Assembly: GCA_012295275.1 (NCBI GenBank)
Contig: CM022671.1
Location: 20,135,322 to 20,147,821, forward strand
DNA length: 12,500 bases
Reading direction: 5' to 3'
From: Chrysomallon squamiferum
Taxonomy: Eukaryota > Mollusca > Gastropoda > Neomphalida > Peltospiridae
Shown here: positions 1-8,047 of the stretch, one piece after another
Layout: every line of letters begins with the position of its first letter
Numbering within the stretch: position 1 is the first letter of the stretch
Position numbers and translations under genes: made by a program
The notes under the pieces: generated by a model
The model's database searches: none
What the model was told of the DNA's origin: nothing
Seen by the model: only the letters and a program-made list of their open reading frames with translations

Positions 1-853
1 CAATTGAAACTGGTGAAAGCGCATTTACATTCATGCAATTTTGCCGTTTAAAACTTCAATCTGCGAAGCGACGTTCAACACTTACAAGCAAGTATTGTCT
101 GTTTCTTCATTAACATACGTACTGGATAATTTCTTAAAATATTTTTTCCTCTAAAGGCGTTCTAGATAATTTTCGAAATAAATGTGTTCCCGAAGACCTT
201 CTCAGTCGTTTCTAAATTAAATTTTCCTAAAACATTTATAAATCTGAAAATATTCTAGAAGGAATTAAAGAAAATGAAATCAGATACGGAATGTTAAGAG
301 AGCAACGAAGAAAGAAAATTCGTGAACTAAATGTGATACCGAGTTTGAAAACAATAACTGACAACAACTTTAAACTGACAGTGAAAAGAACTTTCGAAAA
401 ATTTCTGATAGGAAATAGGCGTTGCCTTCAAAACTTTTTGCCATTGGTTCAGAAAGAATCCCTGTCGTGCCCAAGAACTGTGTGGTTCACTGGTGACAGT
501 CTCTCAGCTTTCACAGATTACGAGATTTATTTTCTGGCAGTTTTCACTGCTTGGTTTAACTAAGCCTTGCATGATCTACCTCATGATAAGCTCACAGTTT
601 TAGTTTTCGTGTTTATTAATTTACTGAAACGTTCAATTATCACCACTTTGAAAAGTGCACTGAAAAAAATTCGGTCGCATTAAATACGGAGAATACTTTG
701 TCGATAATGCTATTCCTCTTTTCGTTCATAATAGTAAAATTCTGCTTATTTGTGGAATTAATTTGGATCGAATAATAAGTTGACAATTAAGTTACACTTA
801 AATTTTATTTAAATCCCGTACAATAACTACTATAACTAGTAGACTTAGAAAAT
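1..853. other. Unique AT-rich non-coding DNA with one weak open frame
   Basis: No simple repeat or known family is visible. The plus strand is open from 231 to 563. Its first ATG is at 291, giving 90 residues with a basic start (MLREQRRKKIRELN) and an aromatic, hydrophobic end (YFLAVFTAWFN). I recognise no domain. An in-frame TAA at 228 lies upstream. At this AT content an open stretch of about 110 codons is borderline for chance, so I do not call it a gene. The remainder shows nothing I can name. Confidence 0.6.
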
Positions 854-1055
854 TCTGGTGACGCATATACGGATTACTGTAAATTTGTAATCAGCTTGGA
901 ACATAAACACTGCCTGTCTGTAACGTATTCACCGATTTGTGTAACGTATACCCTGATTTTTATGTGCATAGACTTCTGAAACGCATATATTCACTTCTGT
1001 AACGTGAAATCCCTTTTTATTTTTCATCGACTTTTGTAAGGTATCGTTGATTTTT
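854..1055. repeat. Degenerate tandem repeat, period about 58 bp
   Basis: Two adjacent 58-bp units (917-974 and 975-1032) each split into a 21-bp and a 37-bp part. Both parts begin with variants of TCTGTAACG and tend to end in GACT or GATT. An older unit of about 63 bp (854-916) precedes them and a partial unit (1033-1055) follows. Hand alignment of the two 58-bp units gives roughly 60% identity, so the array is old. No open frame persists through it. It could be a decayed minisatellite or the internal repeat of an ancient mobile element. Confidence 0.6.
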
Positions 1056-1246
1056 GTGACAACTACAATTAAAACACCGAGAATATAAGAAACGCAAGAA
1101 CAGACGATTCCAGGCAGAAGATGCATGACACGATATCATGTCGACGCTGATGTTTCGATGTTCTCCAGTATCACTGTCATACACAGTCCTGAGATACCTG
1201 TCCATTCTCTTTGTTACAGGTTAGTAATTAATATACAATATTATAC
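1056..1246. other. Unique segment with a near-palindrome and an acceptor-like site
   Basis: At 1127-1142 the sequence GACACGATATCATGTC is a 16-bp palindrome with one mismatched pair, followed at once by GTCGAC. The plus strand at 1200-1219 has a pyrimidine-rich run ending in TTACAG, which resembles a 3' splice site. The sequence after it soon runs into the AGC/AGT repeat. The minus strand is open over 1017-1205, but an in-frame stop lies just upstream of its ATG and no family is recognisable. I call no gene. Confidence 0.4.
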
Positions 1247-1265
1247 AGTAGCAGCAGCAGCAGTG

Positions 1266-1326
<61 letters not shown>
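1247..1326. repeat. (AGC)n followed by (AGT)n microsatellite
   Basis: A short AGC run (about 1247-1263) passes into some twenty uninterrupted TAG/AGT units up to 1326. In one frame the tract translates as poly-alanine then poly-valine, which explains the apparent plus-strand open frame 1125-1334. That frame is not a gene. Confidence 0.96.
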
Positions 1327-1377
1327 CAGAATGAGAAGTAGTAGTAAAATTACATATGGTATCTTAATATGTGACGG

Positions 1378-1412
1378 ACACACAGACACACACACACATA
1401 CACACACATATA
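1378..1412. repeat. (CA)n microsatellite, interrupted
   Basis: A CA-dinucleotide run broken by GACA and TACA variants, ending in ATATAT. It lies 50 bp after the AGT tract, so the two form a small microsatellite cluster. Confidence 0.92.
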
Positions 1413-1440
1413 TCTATTAGTGTATTAAAATATGACCTGT

Positions 1441-1645
1441 AATAATAACAAAGCTGCTACCATTACTCCTACTGCTGCTCCTGTTTGTACTAAAACTACT
1501 ACCACTATTCTGCTACTGTTTTTACTAAAACTACTACTACTATTCTACTACTGTTACAGGTACTAGTACTGTTGCACGGACTACTAGTAATAATGATAAT
1601 GATGATGACTGTGATGAAACTAACGAGTTGATGATGATTGTTGTC
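1441..1645. repeat. Degenerate ACT / GAT trinucleotide tract
   Basis: Impure ACT, CTG and TAA triplets pass into GAT/ATG triplets near 1590-1640. The phrase TTACTAAAACTACT recurs in near-identical form around 1488 and 1521. This is consistent with an old trinucleotide microsatellite related to the AGT tract upstream, in the complementary orientation. Confidence 0.7.
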
Positions 1646-1914
1646 TATATAGTTGTAGTAATAATGATCAAAACGAAAGAAACTGGCAGTAACTGACGTC
1701 TACAACATAATCCTACAAATTACTTTTAATAATTTACTCACTGTTAAAGCTTTTAACCGATTCTGAATTAGTTTCCTGTTTGCTTTAGCTCGGTTACATG
1801 ATTTATTTTCTTGGTTTGCCTTTATTTTCTGTGTAAAATGAAGATCTAATGAAATAATTAGTTCTTGCTGCTGGGTTGTAAAAGTAAATTTAGCTGACGG
1901 ATGGAGTATTTCTG
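1646..1914. other. Unique non-coding DNA, possibly with a decayed minisatellite unit
   Basis: No gene is visible. The end, from about 1865, contains TTGCTGCTGG and GGAGTATTTCTGG, which resemble the start and middle of the 59-bp unit that follows. This is probably an earlier, rearranged copy. Confidence 0.45.
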
Positions 1915-2112
1915 GTGCTGGCTGCAAGGAATATTTCACGCTGTTGTATCAGAGTTAATTAAAATATTACTTGTTGCTGGCTACAGAGAGTATTCCGCGC
2001 TATTTCATCAATGTTAGTCAAAATATTACTTGTTTCTGGCTATATCGAGTATTAGGCGCTGTTGCATCAATGTTAGCTAAATATTATTTGTTGCTGGACG
2101 CAAGAAGTAACC
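1915..2112. repeat. 59-bp minisatellite, three full units plus a partial
   Basis: Units run 1915-1973, 1974-2032 and 2033-2090 (59, 59 and 58 bp), with a partial fourth from 2091. Each starts as NTKCTGGCT, has GAGTATT or a variant near position 15, CGCTRTT near position 25, ATCAATGTTAG near position 34, and ends in ATATTACTTG. Hand alignment gives about 76% identity between units 1 and 2 and about 80% between 2 and 3. The plus-strand open frame at 1971-2174 is only a readthrough of this array. The unit boundaries are uniform and there are no unique spacers, so it is not a CRISPR array. Confidence 0.85.
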
Positions 2113-2662
2113 ATACTATAGCTGTGTTTATTAGTAGGAGTAGCCCTTTGTGCAGAATGACGTCAGAAAAATAACTGTCGGTGCTGGCAGAAATAGCCGT
2201 AATGTAGCAGTTAAGATAAATAAAATAATTATTGTTACAACATTATGATAGCCATGAAAGAATGAATCAGATTTTAAAATCAAACAAATCAGTAATATTA
2301 ATACCAAAGAAAAAACAAAAAAAGATAGGAATTAATTTTTGGTATAGAAATATGAAAGGATAAGGTCGGATAAAATAACGCTTGCTGCTGTTGGTAGCAG
2401 GTTCCCGTTCTTGCAGCAATAGTTATTTTTTCCAATATTTGTATCACACATATCATCGTTAAACCATCTTAATATTACGTACTTACTAGATGTTTTGAAT
2501 TTATAAAACAAACATCCTTTAGCTAATCTTCGTCAGCATATGTTGTTGTTGTTTCTTTTCAGTTCTTTAATCAAACTAGTGATACGTAACGGTTGCGTCG
2601 ATCCGTTTATATCCACGAAATTATTTTACACCACCGGAACTTTTTTCTTTTTTAAACTAAGA

Positions 2663-2664
<2 letters not shown>
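2113..2664. other. Unique AT-rich DNA
   Basis: A possible diverged minisatellite unit lies near 2179-2235 (GGTGCTGGCAGAAAT followed by an AT-rich end), and TTGCTGCTGTTGG recurs near 2385. Apart from these I see no gene, RNA or mobile-element signature. Confidence 0.5.
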
Positions 2665-2746
<82 letters not shown>

Positions 2747-2810
2747 AATAAATAAAAAAAAAAAATAATTTTTAAAATTTTAAAAATTTTAAAAATATAA
2801 AAAAAAAACA
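2665..2810. repeat. Compound (AAT)n-(AAAT)n-A-rich microsatellite
   Basis: About 24 uninterrupted AAT units end near 2739, followed by four AAAT units, an A-run (2754-2765) and AT-rich sequence with TTTTAAAATTTT-like inverted symmetry. The poly-Asn (plus) and poly-Leu (minus) open frames here are repeat translations. Confidence 0.96.
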
Positions 2811-3196
2811 TCATTTAAGTAAATATTAGAATATTCTCCACTTCATGTATATCGTTGTTGTAAATATATTTCCTTCTTTATTTCTTTAAATGATAATTTT
2901 GGTCTGTTGTAGACACTAATTGGCCTTGCTGTCAGGCCATAACATTTTACAACTGAAGCCGTATATTTCTGAAACATTTTATTACCATTAGATAGGTAAT
3001 TACACAACAAACTTTCGTATAATAAGCTGTTACGTTCATCAGTGGGCAGGATCTTCTCCGTAAATAAATGTCCACCTTAAAAGTTACTGGATAATATATA
3101 ACACATAAAATTTAAGTTTACATACTGAGAAGTTTATACTTTAATGATATCACACGTCTGTAGTTGTGTTAGCATAAACTTCAGTGTAAATCTGTA
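2811..3196. other. Unique AT-rich DNA with a small hairpin
   Basis: TGGCCT (2921-2926) and AGGCCA (2934-2939) can pair around a 7-nt loop, in a locally GC-richer spot. The rest shows no gene or repeat that I recognise. Confidence 0.45.
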
Positions 3197-3355
3197 TAAT
3201 GTGTGTGTGTGTTTATCGTTGTACGTATGTGTCTGTATTTGTGTATATATTATATATATTTATAATATGTATATATGTATTTTATGCATCTATTTATATA
3301 TTTATGTATGCATGCATGTGTATGTGAGTGTGTGAGGGTATCTAATGTATGTATG
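3197..3355. repeat. Degenerate (TG)n / (TATG)n low-complexity tract
   Basis: A (GT) run at 3199-3211 is followed by interrupted TATA, TATG, GCATGCATG and GTATGTATG motifs. The strand composition (G+T plus A, little C) produces a cysteine, valine and tyrosine-rich translation at 3144-3335, which is not a protein. Tracts like this often form the 3' tails of cephalopod tRNA-derived SINEs, but I see no SINE body beside it. Confidence 0.85.
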
Positions 3356-3433
3356 TAAGTGAAATATTTCCTTGAATGAGTGTTATTACTTTGAAAATAA
3401 TAAACCACACAATTTTACAGTTTTCTTTTCACA

Positions 3434-3460
3434 TTTTTTTTTTTTTTTTTTTTTTTTTTT
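3434..3460. repeat. T27 homopolymer
   Basis: Twenty-seven T in a row, flanked by TTTTCACA on the left and GAGATGTGAA on the right. The flanks contain a small inverted repeat (TTCACA and TGTGAA). It could be the poly(A) tail of a minus-strand retrocopy, but I see no body, no nearby polyadenylation signal in the right orientation and no clear target-site duplication. Confidence 0.9.
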
Positions 3461-5021
3461 GAGATGTGAATACGCATATGTTTTTAAAATAAAGACAACA
3501 ACGGTAAAATAAATAAACCTTTTCGCATGTCTATTCAATTCTTATTTAAAATTTATTATATCTTTAAGACAACACTAACATGCTCAATGAACCGAAAGGC
3601 GAATCGCTAAATTGAGAAAACAGCGAAAACAGGAAACAGATTCAGCAACAAATCAGGTTTAATGGTAGTAAAAGTGAAAAAGAAAATGACAGGACATGGT
3701 AAAGAACTTTCAGTTGAGAAAGTTTAAAGAATAAGGATAGACTAGTGTATTTTTCAGTATTGCAATGACGAGGAAAGGATTATGCTCAAAACGGTTTCAA
3801 TATTTTACACAGAAAAGTTAAGATTTATATACATAAATTGAATATATCGGTATCTGAATTTCTGTTTTATTTTAAAGTAGTGTGGCTTTTGAAATTAGTT
3901 TCGTGTATAAAAAATCATTATTAATAATATACATCTAGCTCTTTTCGGGATCTGCATATTTGTAGATATTAATACCGTGGAGAGTTGTGTAACTGTGTAA
4001 CTGAGAATAACAAAACTTTCTGAGGATTAACAGACGTCACTCTACGAAAAACAAATCATATGTCTTCTTATGAAAACAAATTTTATTGCCAACATCAGTT
4101 GCAAGACAGATGGTCTTAGACGCTGTGGGTGTCATAAAAATCGTAAAAGACAATGGTATCACATGTAGGCTGGAACGACAATTGTTTGACGTCTTGAAAC
4201 AAAATAATATATACATTTCAAAAGAAAAACATTTCTAAAAAAAATTAATTTATGCATCAGTTCATGCATTTATCAATCTCCGGGCAGTGTTATGGTCTAA
4301 AAGTGTTTGTCATCTCTTGAAAAACGATAACCATTTAGGTCATGTGACACCATTAAAGAAAACAAAATAGTTTAAAACGTCTGACTCGATACATTTTGTC
4401 GGATTTATGGAGACATTTTTGTTCTTTAACCGATTTTTTCCAGATGTGTTCTTGGGTTCAACACTTCTGTTAATTCCACTTAGGATACAATTGTTCTCAA
4501 GACTTATGTAACGGAAACAGAAAATATCTCCCCCTCGCCATATCAGAGCCACAAAGGTCTACCAGAAAAATGAAAAACAGAATTAAGACTGAGTCACGCC
4601 AAACCTTTCTCCCAGCATCATACTTGTAAATCTAGGTACGTGCGATATTCCTCAATAGCCACTTTGATCGTGAACTTCCAACTTTGAACAACATGCCTAC
4701 CATAGTGTTTAAATATTAGCCATTTGGGATATCTTTTCATGGCACATGAAAGTTCTTAATAAACTTAGGGGTTACTTTGTGACTAGTGCTAGTAAATTCT
4801 TAGGTAACAGTCCGAGCAAAGTACTACTGCAAATTATTATGAATAAAAATGATATATCTATAAAAGGTAACTTTTCCTTGATTTGTAAGAATTTTCCACC
4901 ATCCCCAAATTCCATCAGTAGCCTCTGATTATGAATATATAGTGATATTCGACTGGAACTTTAAATGGTTGTAGTATTTACTGCCATCTCCCGTTCTTTA
5001 ACAGTAAATAAACGTTTGTAG
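3461..5021. other. Long unique AT-rich stretch without a recognisable gene
   Basis: About 1.5 kb with no microsatellite. The local duplication GTGTAACTGTGTAACTG lies near 3985. A plus-strand short frame at 4070-4168 (32 codons, start MKTNFIANISCKTDGLRRCG, in-frame stop upstream at 4028) is cysteine- and arginine-bearing but unrecognised. Two longer frames, 4340-4552 minus (70 aa) and 4746-4928 plus (60 aa), show no domain, and their lengths are expected by chance. I see no RNA gene. Confidence 0.55.
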
Positions 5022-5122
5022 TTTATATTACCTGACTATAAGGGAGCAGACCCTTCGTTAATTGTGTCTAAGATGTTTACGAAGATGCGGAGTAAAATAG
5101 TGCTAGACCAGGCACGTAGACA
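5022..5122 (+). other. Candidate coding exon, unconfirmed
   Basis: Open frame beginning after TTTGTAG (AG at 5020-5021) and running to ACA|GTAAGC, where GTAAGC at 5123-5128 matches the 5' splice-site consensus well. The translation starts FILPDYKGADPSLIVSKMFT and ends VLDQARRQ, with no low complexity. If not spliced, the frame stops at TAA 5124-5126. The upstream pyrimidine tract is weak and I recognise no family. The same bases also form hairpins and resemble a SINE head, so this is one of several readings. Confidence 0.13.
5053..5084. other. Hairpin, 9-bp arms with one mismatch
   Basis: CTTCGTTAA (5053-5061) pairs with TTTACGAAG (5076-5084) apart from one T-T mismatch, leaving a 14-nt loop. 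It lies 27 bp before a second, stronger hairpin. Confidence 0.5.
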
Positions 5123-5148
5123 GTAAGCAGCCTGCTTAAACTACGTGC
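5112..5148. other. Nested 8+7 bp hairpin / imperfect palindrome
   Basis: Outer arms GCACGTAG (5112-5119) and CTACGTGC (5141-5148) are perfect. Inner arms TAAGCAG (5124-5130) and CTGCTTA (5132-5138) form a perfect palindrome around one C. Four and two unpaired bases separate the two helices. Fifteen base pairs in 37 nt is unusual for this AT-rich background. The loop is too small for a normal pre-miRNA. It may be the head of a degraded SINE or a recombination-prone palindrome. Confidence 0.65.
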
Positions 5149-5515
5149 AGGGAGCTGATCGCACTGAAGAACCCGTGACTCCCACAGAATTCTCAGACGA
5201 GCATTGCAAAAGATAACGCTACTTTGTAAATTAGAAATTAACCTGTCTCCAAAATTAGTTACTATTCTTTTAAGTTTGATTTATAAACGGATTTTATAAA
5301 ATTAAAAATGCACACACACAACAAGAATATACGTTTATGTCTATGTCAGTGCCAGATTTGGTCATAAAAATTAATGCACGCAAATATAATGAAAATTGTA
5401 TGATTAAAGAGCGATATGAATGTCTGGTGCATGTTAGCGTCATCAGTCAGCGAATGATGTTAATAGGAAGGAAAGTATTCTTTAAATATATGACACTAAT
5501 TTTGATTGAAAAAAT
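5149..5515. other. GC-richer patch passing into AT-rich unique DNA
   Basis: Positions 5149-5215 continue the GC-richer patch (ACCCGTGACTCCCACAG and similar). After 5216 the sequence is AT-rich with a short CA run at 5311-5321. The plus strand is open from 5280 to 5660 (first ATG 5337, 107 aa), but the frame runs straight through a (TA)n tract and shows no domain, so I do not call it. Confidence 0.45.
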
Positions 5516-5534
5516 TATATATATATATATATAT
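5516..5534. repeat. (TA)n microsatellite
   Basis: Nineteen bases of pure TA alternation followed by GTATAT. It encodes the IYIYIY run of the overlapping open frame. Confidence 0.9.
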
Positions 5535-5970
5535 GTATATCTTGCAATATTTTCGAATGTCATCAGTGGCAAAAAAGATCTAAAATGCAATATCATTTTG
5601 GAACATAAAAATAAAGCCATGCAAAAATTTCGAAGACCTGGAGCGATATTCTTTCTATAGTGATTAAGATTGTATGTTCTCTTTTCTTTTCTTTTCTGTA
5701 CTTAACGAATTATTTTTAACTATAAGTTATGAGTTTCTAAATTTGCCAAATCTTCTTTCTGTGTGTCATCACTTACTAGGTGAATCATTGTTGCTGCATT
5801 TAAGGAAGACAAAATTATTAGAAAGAATAATTATTTGAAAGAAAATAATTTGAAGTATTTTGTGACGAATAATTGCAAAACAAACAAATAATTAATTATC
5901 TCTATGTATCTAACTTTCCATCTATTTCTATTTCCTCTCTTTCGTTCATTAAATGGGGGCTCGATTATAA

Positions 5971-5972
<2 letters not shown>
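5535..5972. other. Unique AT-rich DNA with a short (CTTTT)n
   Basis: Three CTTTT units lie at 5681-5696. Otherwise there is no recognisable gene or repeat. The segment just left of the CT tract is pyrimidine-rich (TCCATCTATTTCTATTTCC), perhaps an eroded edge of that tract. Confidence 0.5.
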
Positions 5973-6032
<60 letters not shown>

Positions 6033-6056
6033 CCTCTCTCTCTCTCTCTCTTTCTC
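5973..6056. repeat. (CT)n microsatellite, 28 pure units then imperfect
   Basis: Pure TC alternation at 5973-6028 is followed by CCTCCC and a second CT run to 6056. The strand is polypyrimidine with mirror symmetry, so it can in principle form triplex DNA. The Ser-Leu (plus) and Arg-Glu (minus) open frames over it are artefacts. Confidence 0.97.
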
Positions 6057-7039
6057 ACTAGATTAAATACATACATAAGCTATCTGGAGACTTACTCCAA
6101 GTTGTTTCAGGTTAAATGCACTGAGAGATATGGAATGGAATGTAACACATGGAAAAATTACTTTTTCATAATGCTACATGGAGACTGACTTCCTCTCGTT
6201 TAGTCATAATTTTCCAGTTATAATCTTTTGTTTATATCAAAATACCATACTGTTTTATACCAAGGCAGATCAGATAGACAAAATACGTCATAAACCACAG
6301 AATTTGTTATGAAATCGACACATAATCACGTGATTTTCCACCACGTTCAGACTGTTTATTCTTGTTTGTAGCATTAAAGGGATTTGCTCGTGATAATTTT
6401 GGCACCAGATTTTTTCATTATGTTGGTAATATATATATGTATAATAACATATAAAAACAAACTGAAATTGAGATAAGTAATATAATAATACGATTATTCC
6501 ATAAACACATAAATAAAAATATGTAAATCTTGATAACAAAGTTTATTAATATAAACTGATGCGAAATTTAAAGAAAAAACAAACAAACTCGAACTGTAAT
6601 AATATTAACTATATTACCAGGAAAATCGTCTGATTTATTTACTACTTATAATATTATATTTTTAAAGGAAAACAATCTTTAACGGGATAATTTTTATCTA
6701 TAATTTTAACAGACAAAATATCTTCAAAAGACATCTGTATTTTCTTATCAATATAAAATGCACACATAAAAAATGGGACAGATGGGAAATCGCAGAAAAG
6801 AAAGTTTTAATATGTCTTCATTGATGCGAATTTTAGCCTGCTTCTTCATAAAGATGAAAGCCATTTGCCCATAATTACATAATGCCATTAACTTGTAAGT
6901 CAGTAGAATAATATTTTTAAAGACAAATTAAAAGCGCTCCTTCTGTTGGGAAATTAATGTATCTTTTCTGCCTTCTTTTACTATGTGTGTTTAACTATTA
7001 ATTAACTTTGAATTAACTTTTAAAAAATGCTACAGCATG
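6057..7039. other. Unique AT-rich stretch with a short imperfect duplication
   Basis: CATAAGCTATCTGGAGACT (from 6075) recurs as CATAATGCTACATGGAGACT (from 6167) about 94 bp later. A short (TA)n lies at 6427-6438. The minus-strand frame 6288-6539 is hydrophobic and AT-driven, with no domain. I see nothing else in this kilobase. Confidence 0.5.
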
Positions 7040-7056
7040 AATAATAATAATAATAA
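7040..7056. repeat. Short (AAT)n
   Basis: About five and a half AAT units, followed by a CAC/ACT/ACA-rich stretch that may be an eroded trinucleotide tail (to about 7088). Confidence 0.85.
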
Positions 7057-7088
7057 CCACTACTATAACCACGACAAGCACAACAACA

Positions 7089-7794
7089 GAATGTGCTGAT
7101 TAGAGATGAGGCAACGGATAATCATTTTGTTAAAAGCTCTTTCAGACTGATTTATTTTACATATTTTGTTGTATATAATTAATCATTCAGAAAACGCACT
7201 GAAATGACGATATCAAAATGCAGCAGGCAGAGAAAAAGCGTGAAAGATCTAAATCAATAAAACTGTTTTGAAAAAAAAAGATAGTTGTTCTTATTTTCCT
7301 GAAAATTAACACTTGGCGCTTTTCAGGAATGTGTATCTACATCATTTAGTTATCTCTTCTAGTCGATTAAACACTGTACAAAAAACAAACTGCGTTCCTA
7401 CCATTAACATCCAGTTTAGGTGTATTTACATTTATAATTAAAAATATCATAAACATTTTTAATACAATATAAATAATGACAAGATTTGAGCTATTTGGAG
7501 ATAAATATAATAAATAAGAAAGATGTGGTGGCGATTAACGCTGCTGTTGCCACATGAAGACATGTTTATGAAAGCTAGTGTGCAAACAAGAGAAGCAACT
7601 TGTCTGGCAGGTGCGTAGGAAACGAAATTGAAATGCCCACGATAACACATCAAACGAGAGACCGACGTCTGATTCATAGTTTTAGCTATGTGTGATGATC
7701 GTCTCAATCGTCGAAATTATTTGTTTTTCATTCTCGTTTATTTTTCGTTTCAAATGCATCAAAGAAACCTTTAAAAGGTATTTCTGAATAAGTA
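7089..7794. other. Unique AT-rich DNA
   Basis: No repeat is evident. The minus-strand frame at 7459-7707 (82 aa) starts MRRSSHIAKTMNQTSVSRLM and ends in a hydrophobic AT-driven tail (IYYIYLQIAQILSLFILY). I recognise no family, and its length is not unusual for chance. Confidence 0.5.
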
Positions 7795-7947
7795 ATGTAT
7801 AATTATAAATCTGCTGCTACAAAATATCGAGATCGTGTACACCAGACAGCGGCTAAGTCGTTTGATCCTGAGACAAATCATACATCATCAGAACACAGCT
7901 CTAAAACTGGCCTACAGTACAAATTAATACTGGAATCAAAACACTGA
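7795..7947 (+). other. Short open frame of 50 codons, function unknown
   Basis: ATG at 7795 with an in-frame TAA just upstream (7789) and stop TGA at 7945-7947. The product is polar and hydrophilic, rich in Lys, Ser and Thr (for example SFDPETNHTSSEHSSKTG), with no simple repeats. GC is higher here than in the flanks. Frames of this length are common by chance in an AT-rich window, and I recognise no homologue. It may be an eroded exon. Confidence 0.12.
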
Positions 7948-8028
7948 ATATTTATTTTTCAGCACATAGCTATAGTCTTTCGATGTTGCTGTGTAGATGT
8001 CGAAGAGTCTAGGAAACGTTGTTTATGA

Positions 8029-8047
8029 ATATATATATATATATATA
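8029..8047. repeat. (AT)n microsatellite
   Basis: Nineteen bases of AT alternation ending in AGCAGAC. It lies inside a short plus-strand open frame (7997-8113). Confidence 0.9.

Noticed and set aside
929-1205. Two overlapping minus-strand frames, one with a hydrophobic segment (IVCSCVSYILGVLIVVV)
   Set aside because: They overlap each other and run into the 58-bp repeat array. An in-frame stop lies just upstream of the longer frame's ATG with no acceptor site. The hydrophobic segment is what AT-rich codons yield.
1915-2112. CRISPR array
   Set aside because: The repeats are contiguous, imperfect and lack distinct spacers, and nothing else suggests a prokaryote.
2540-2814. Poly-Asn and poly-Leu open frames
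   Set aside because: They are direct translations of (AAT)n and its complement, and the flanking residues show no domain.
3434-3460. Poly(A) tail of a processed pseudogene or LINE on the minus strand
   Set aside because: No body, no correctly placed polyadenylation signal and no clear target-site duplication could be found beside the T27 run.
4340-4928. 70-aa minus and 60-aa plus frames
   Set aside because: No recognisable domain, no splice or promoter context, and lengths expected by chance at this AT content.
5337-5660. 107-aa plus-strand open frame
   Set aside because: It runs through a (TA)n tract giving an IYIYIY run, has no domain or plausible splice context, and uses AT-driven codons throughout.
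5831-6188. Arg-Glu-rich (minus) and Ser-Leu-rich (plus) frames
   Set aside because: They are produced by the (CT)n tract. RE-repeat proteins such as splicing factors exist, but the pure dinucleotide DNA and the three overlapping frames argue against coding.
7845-7870. tRNA-like A-box (GCGGCTAAGTCG) with TTTGATCC after it
   Set aside because: The B-box-like sequence follows after only a few bases, no cloverleaf can be drawn, and the bases lie inside an open frame of different character.
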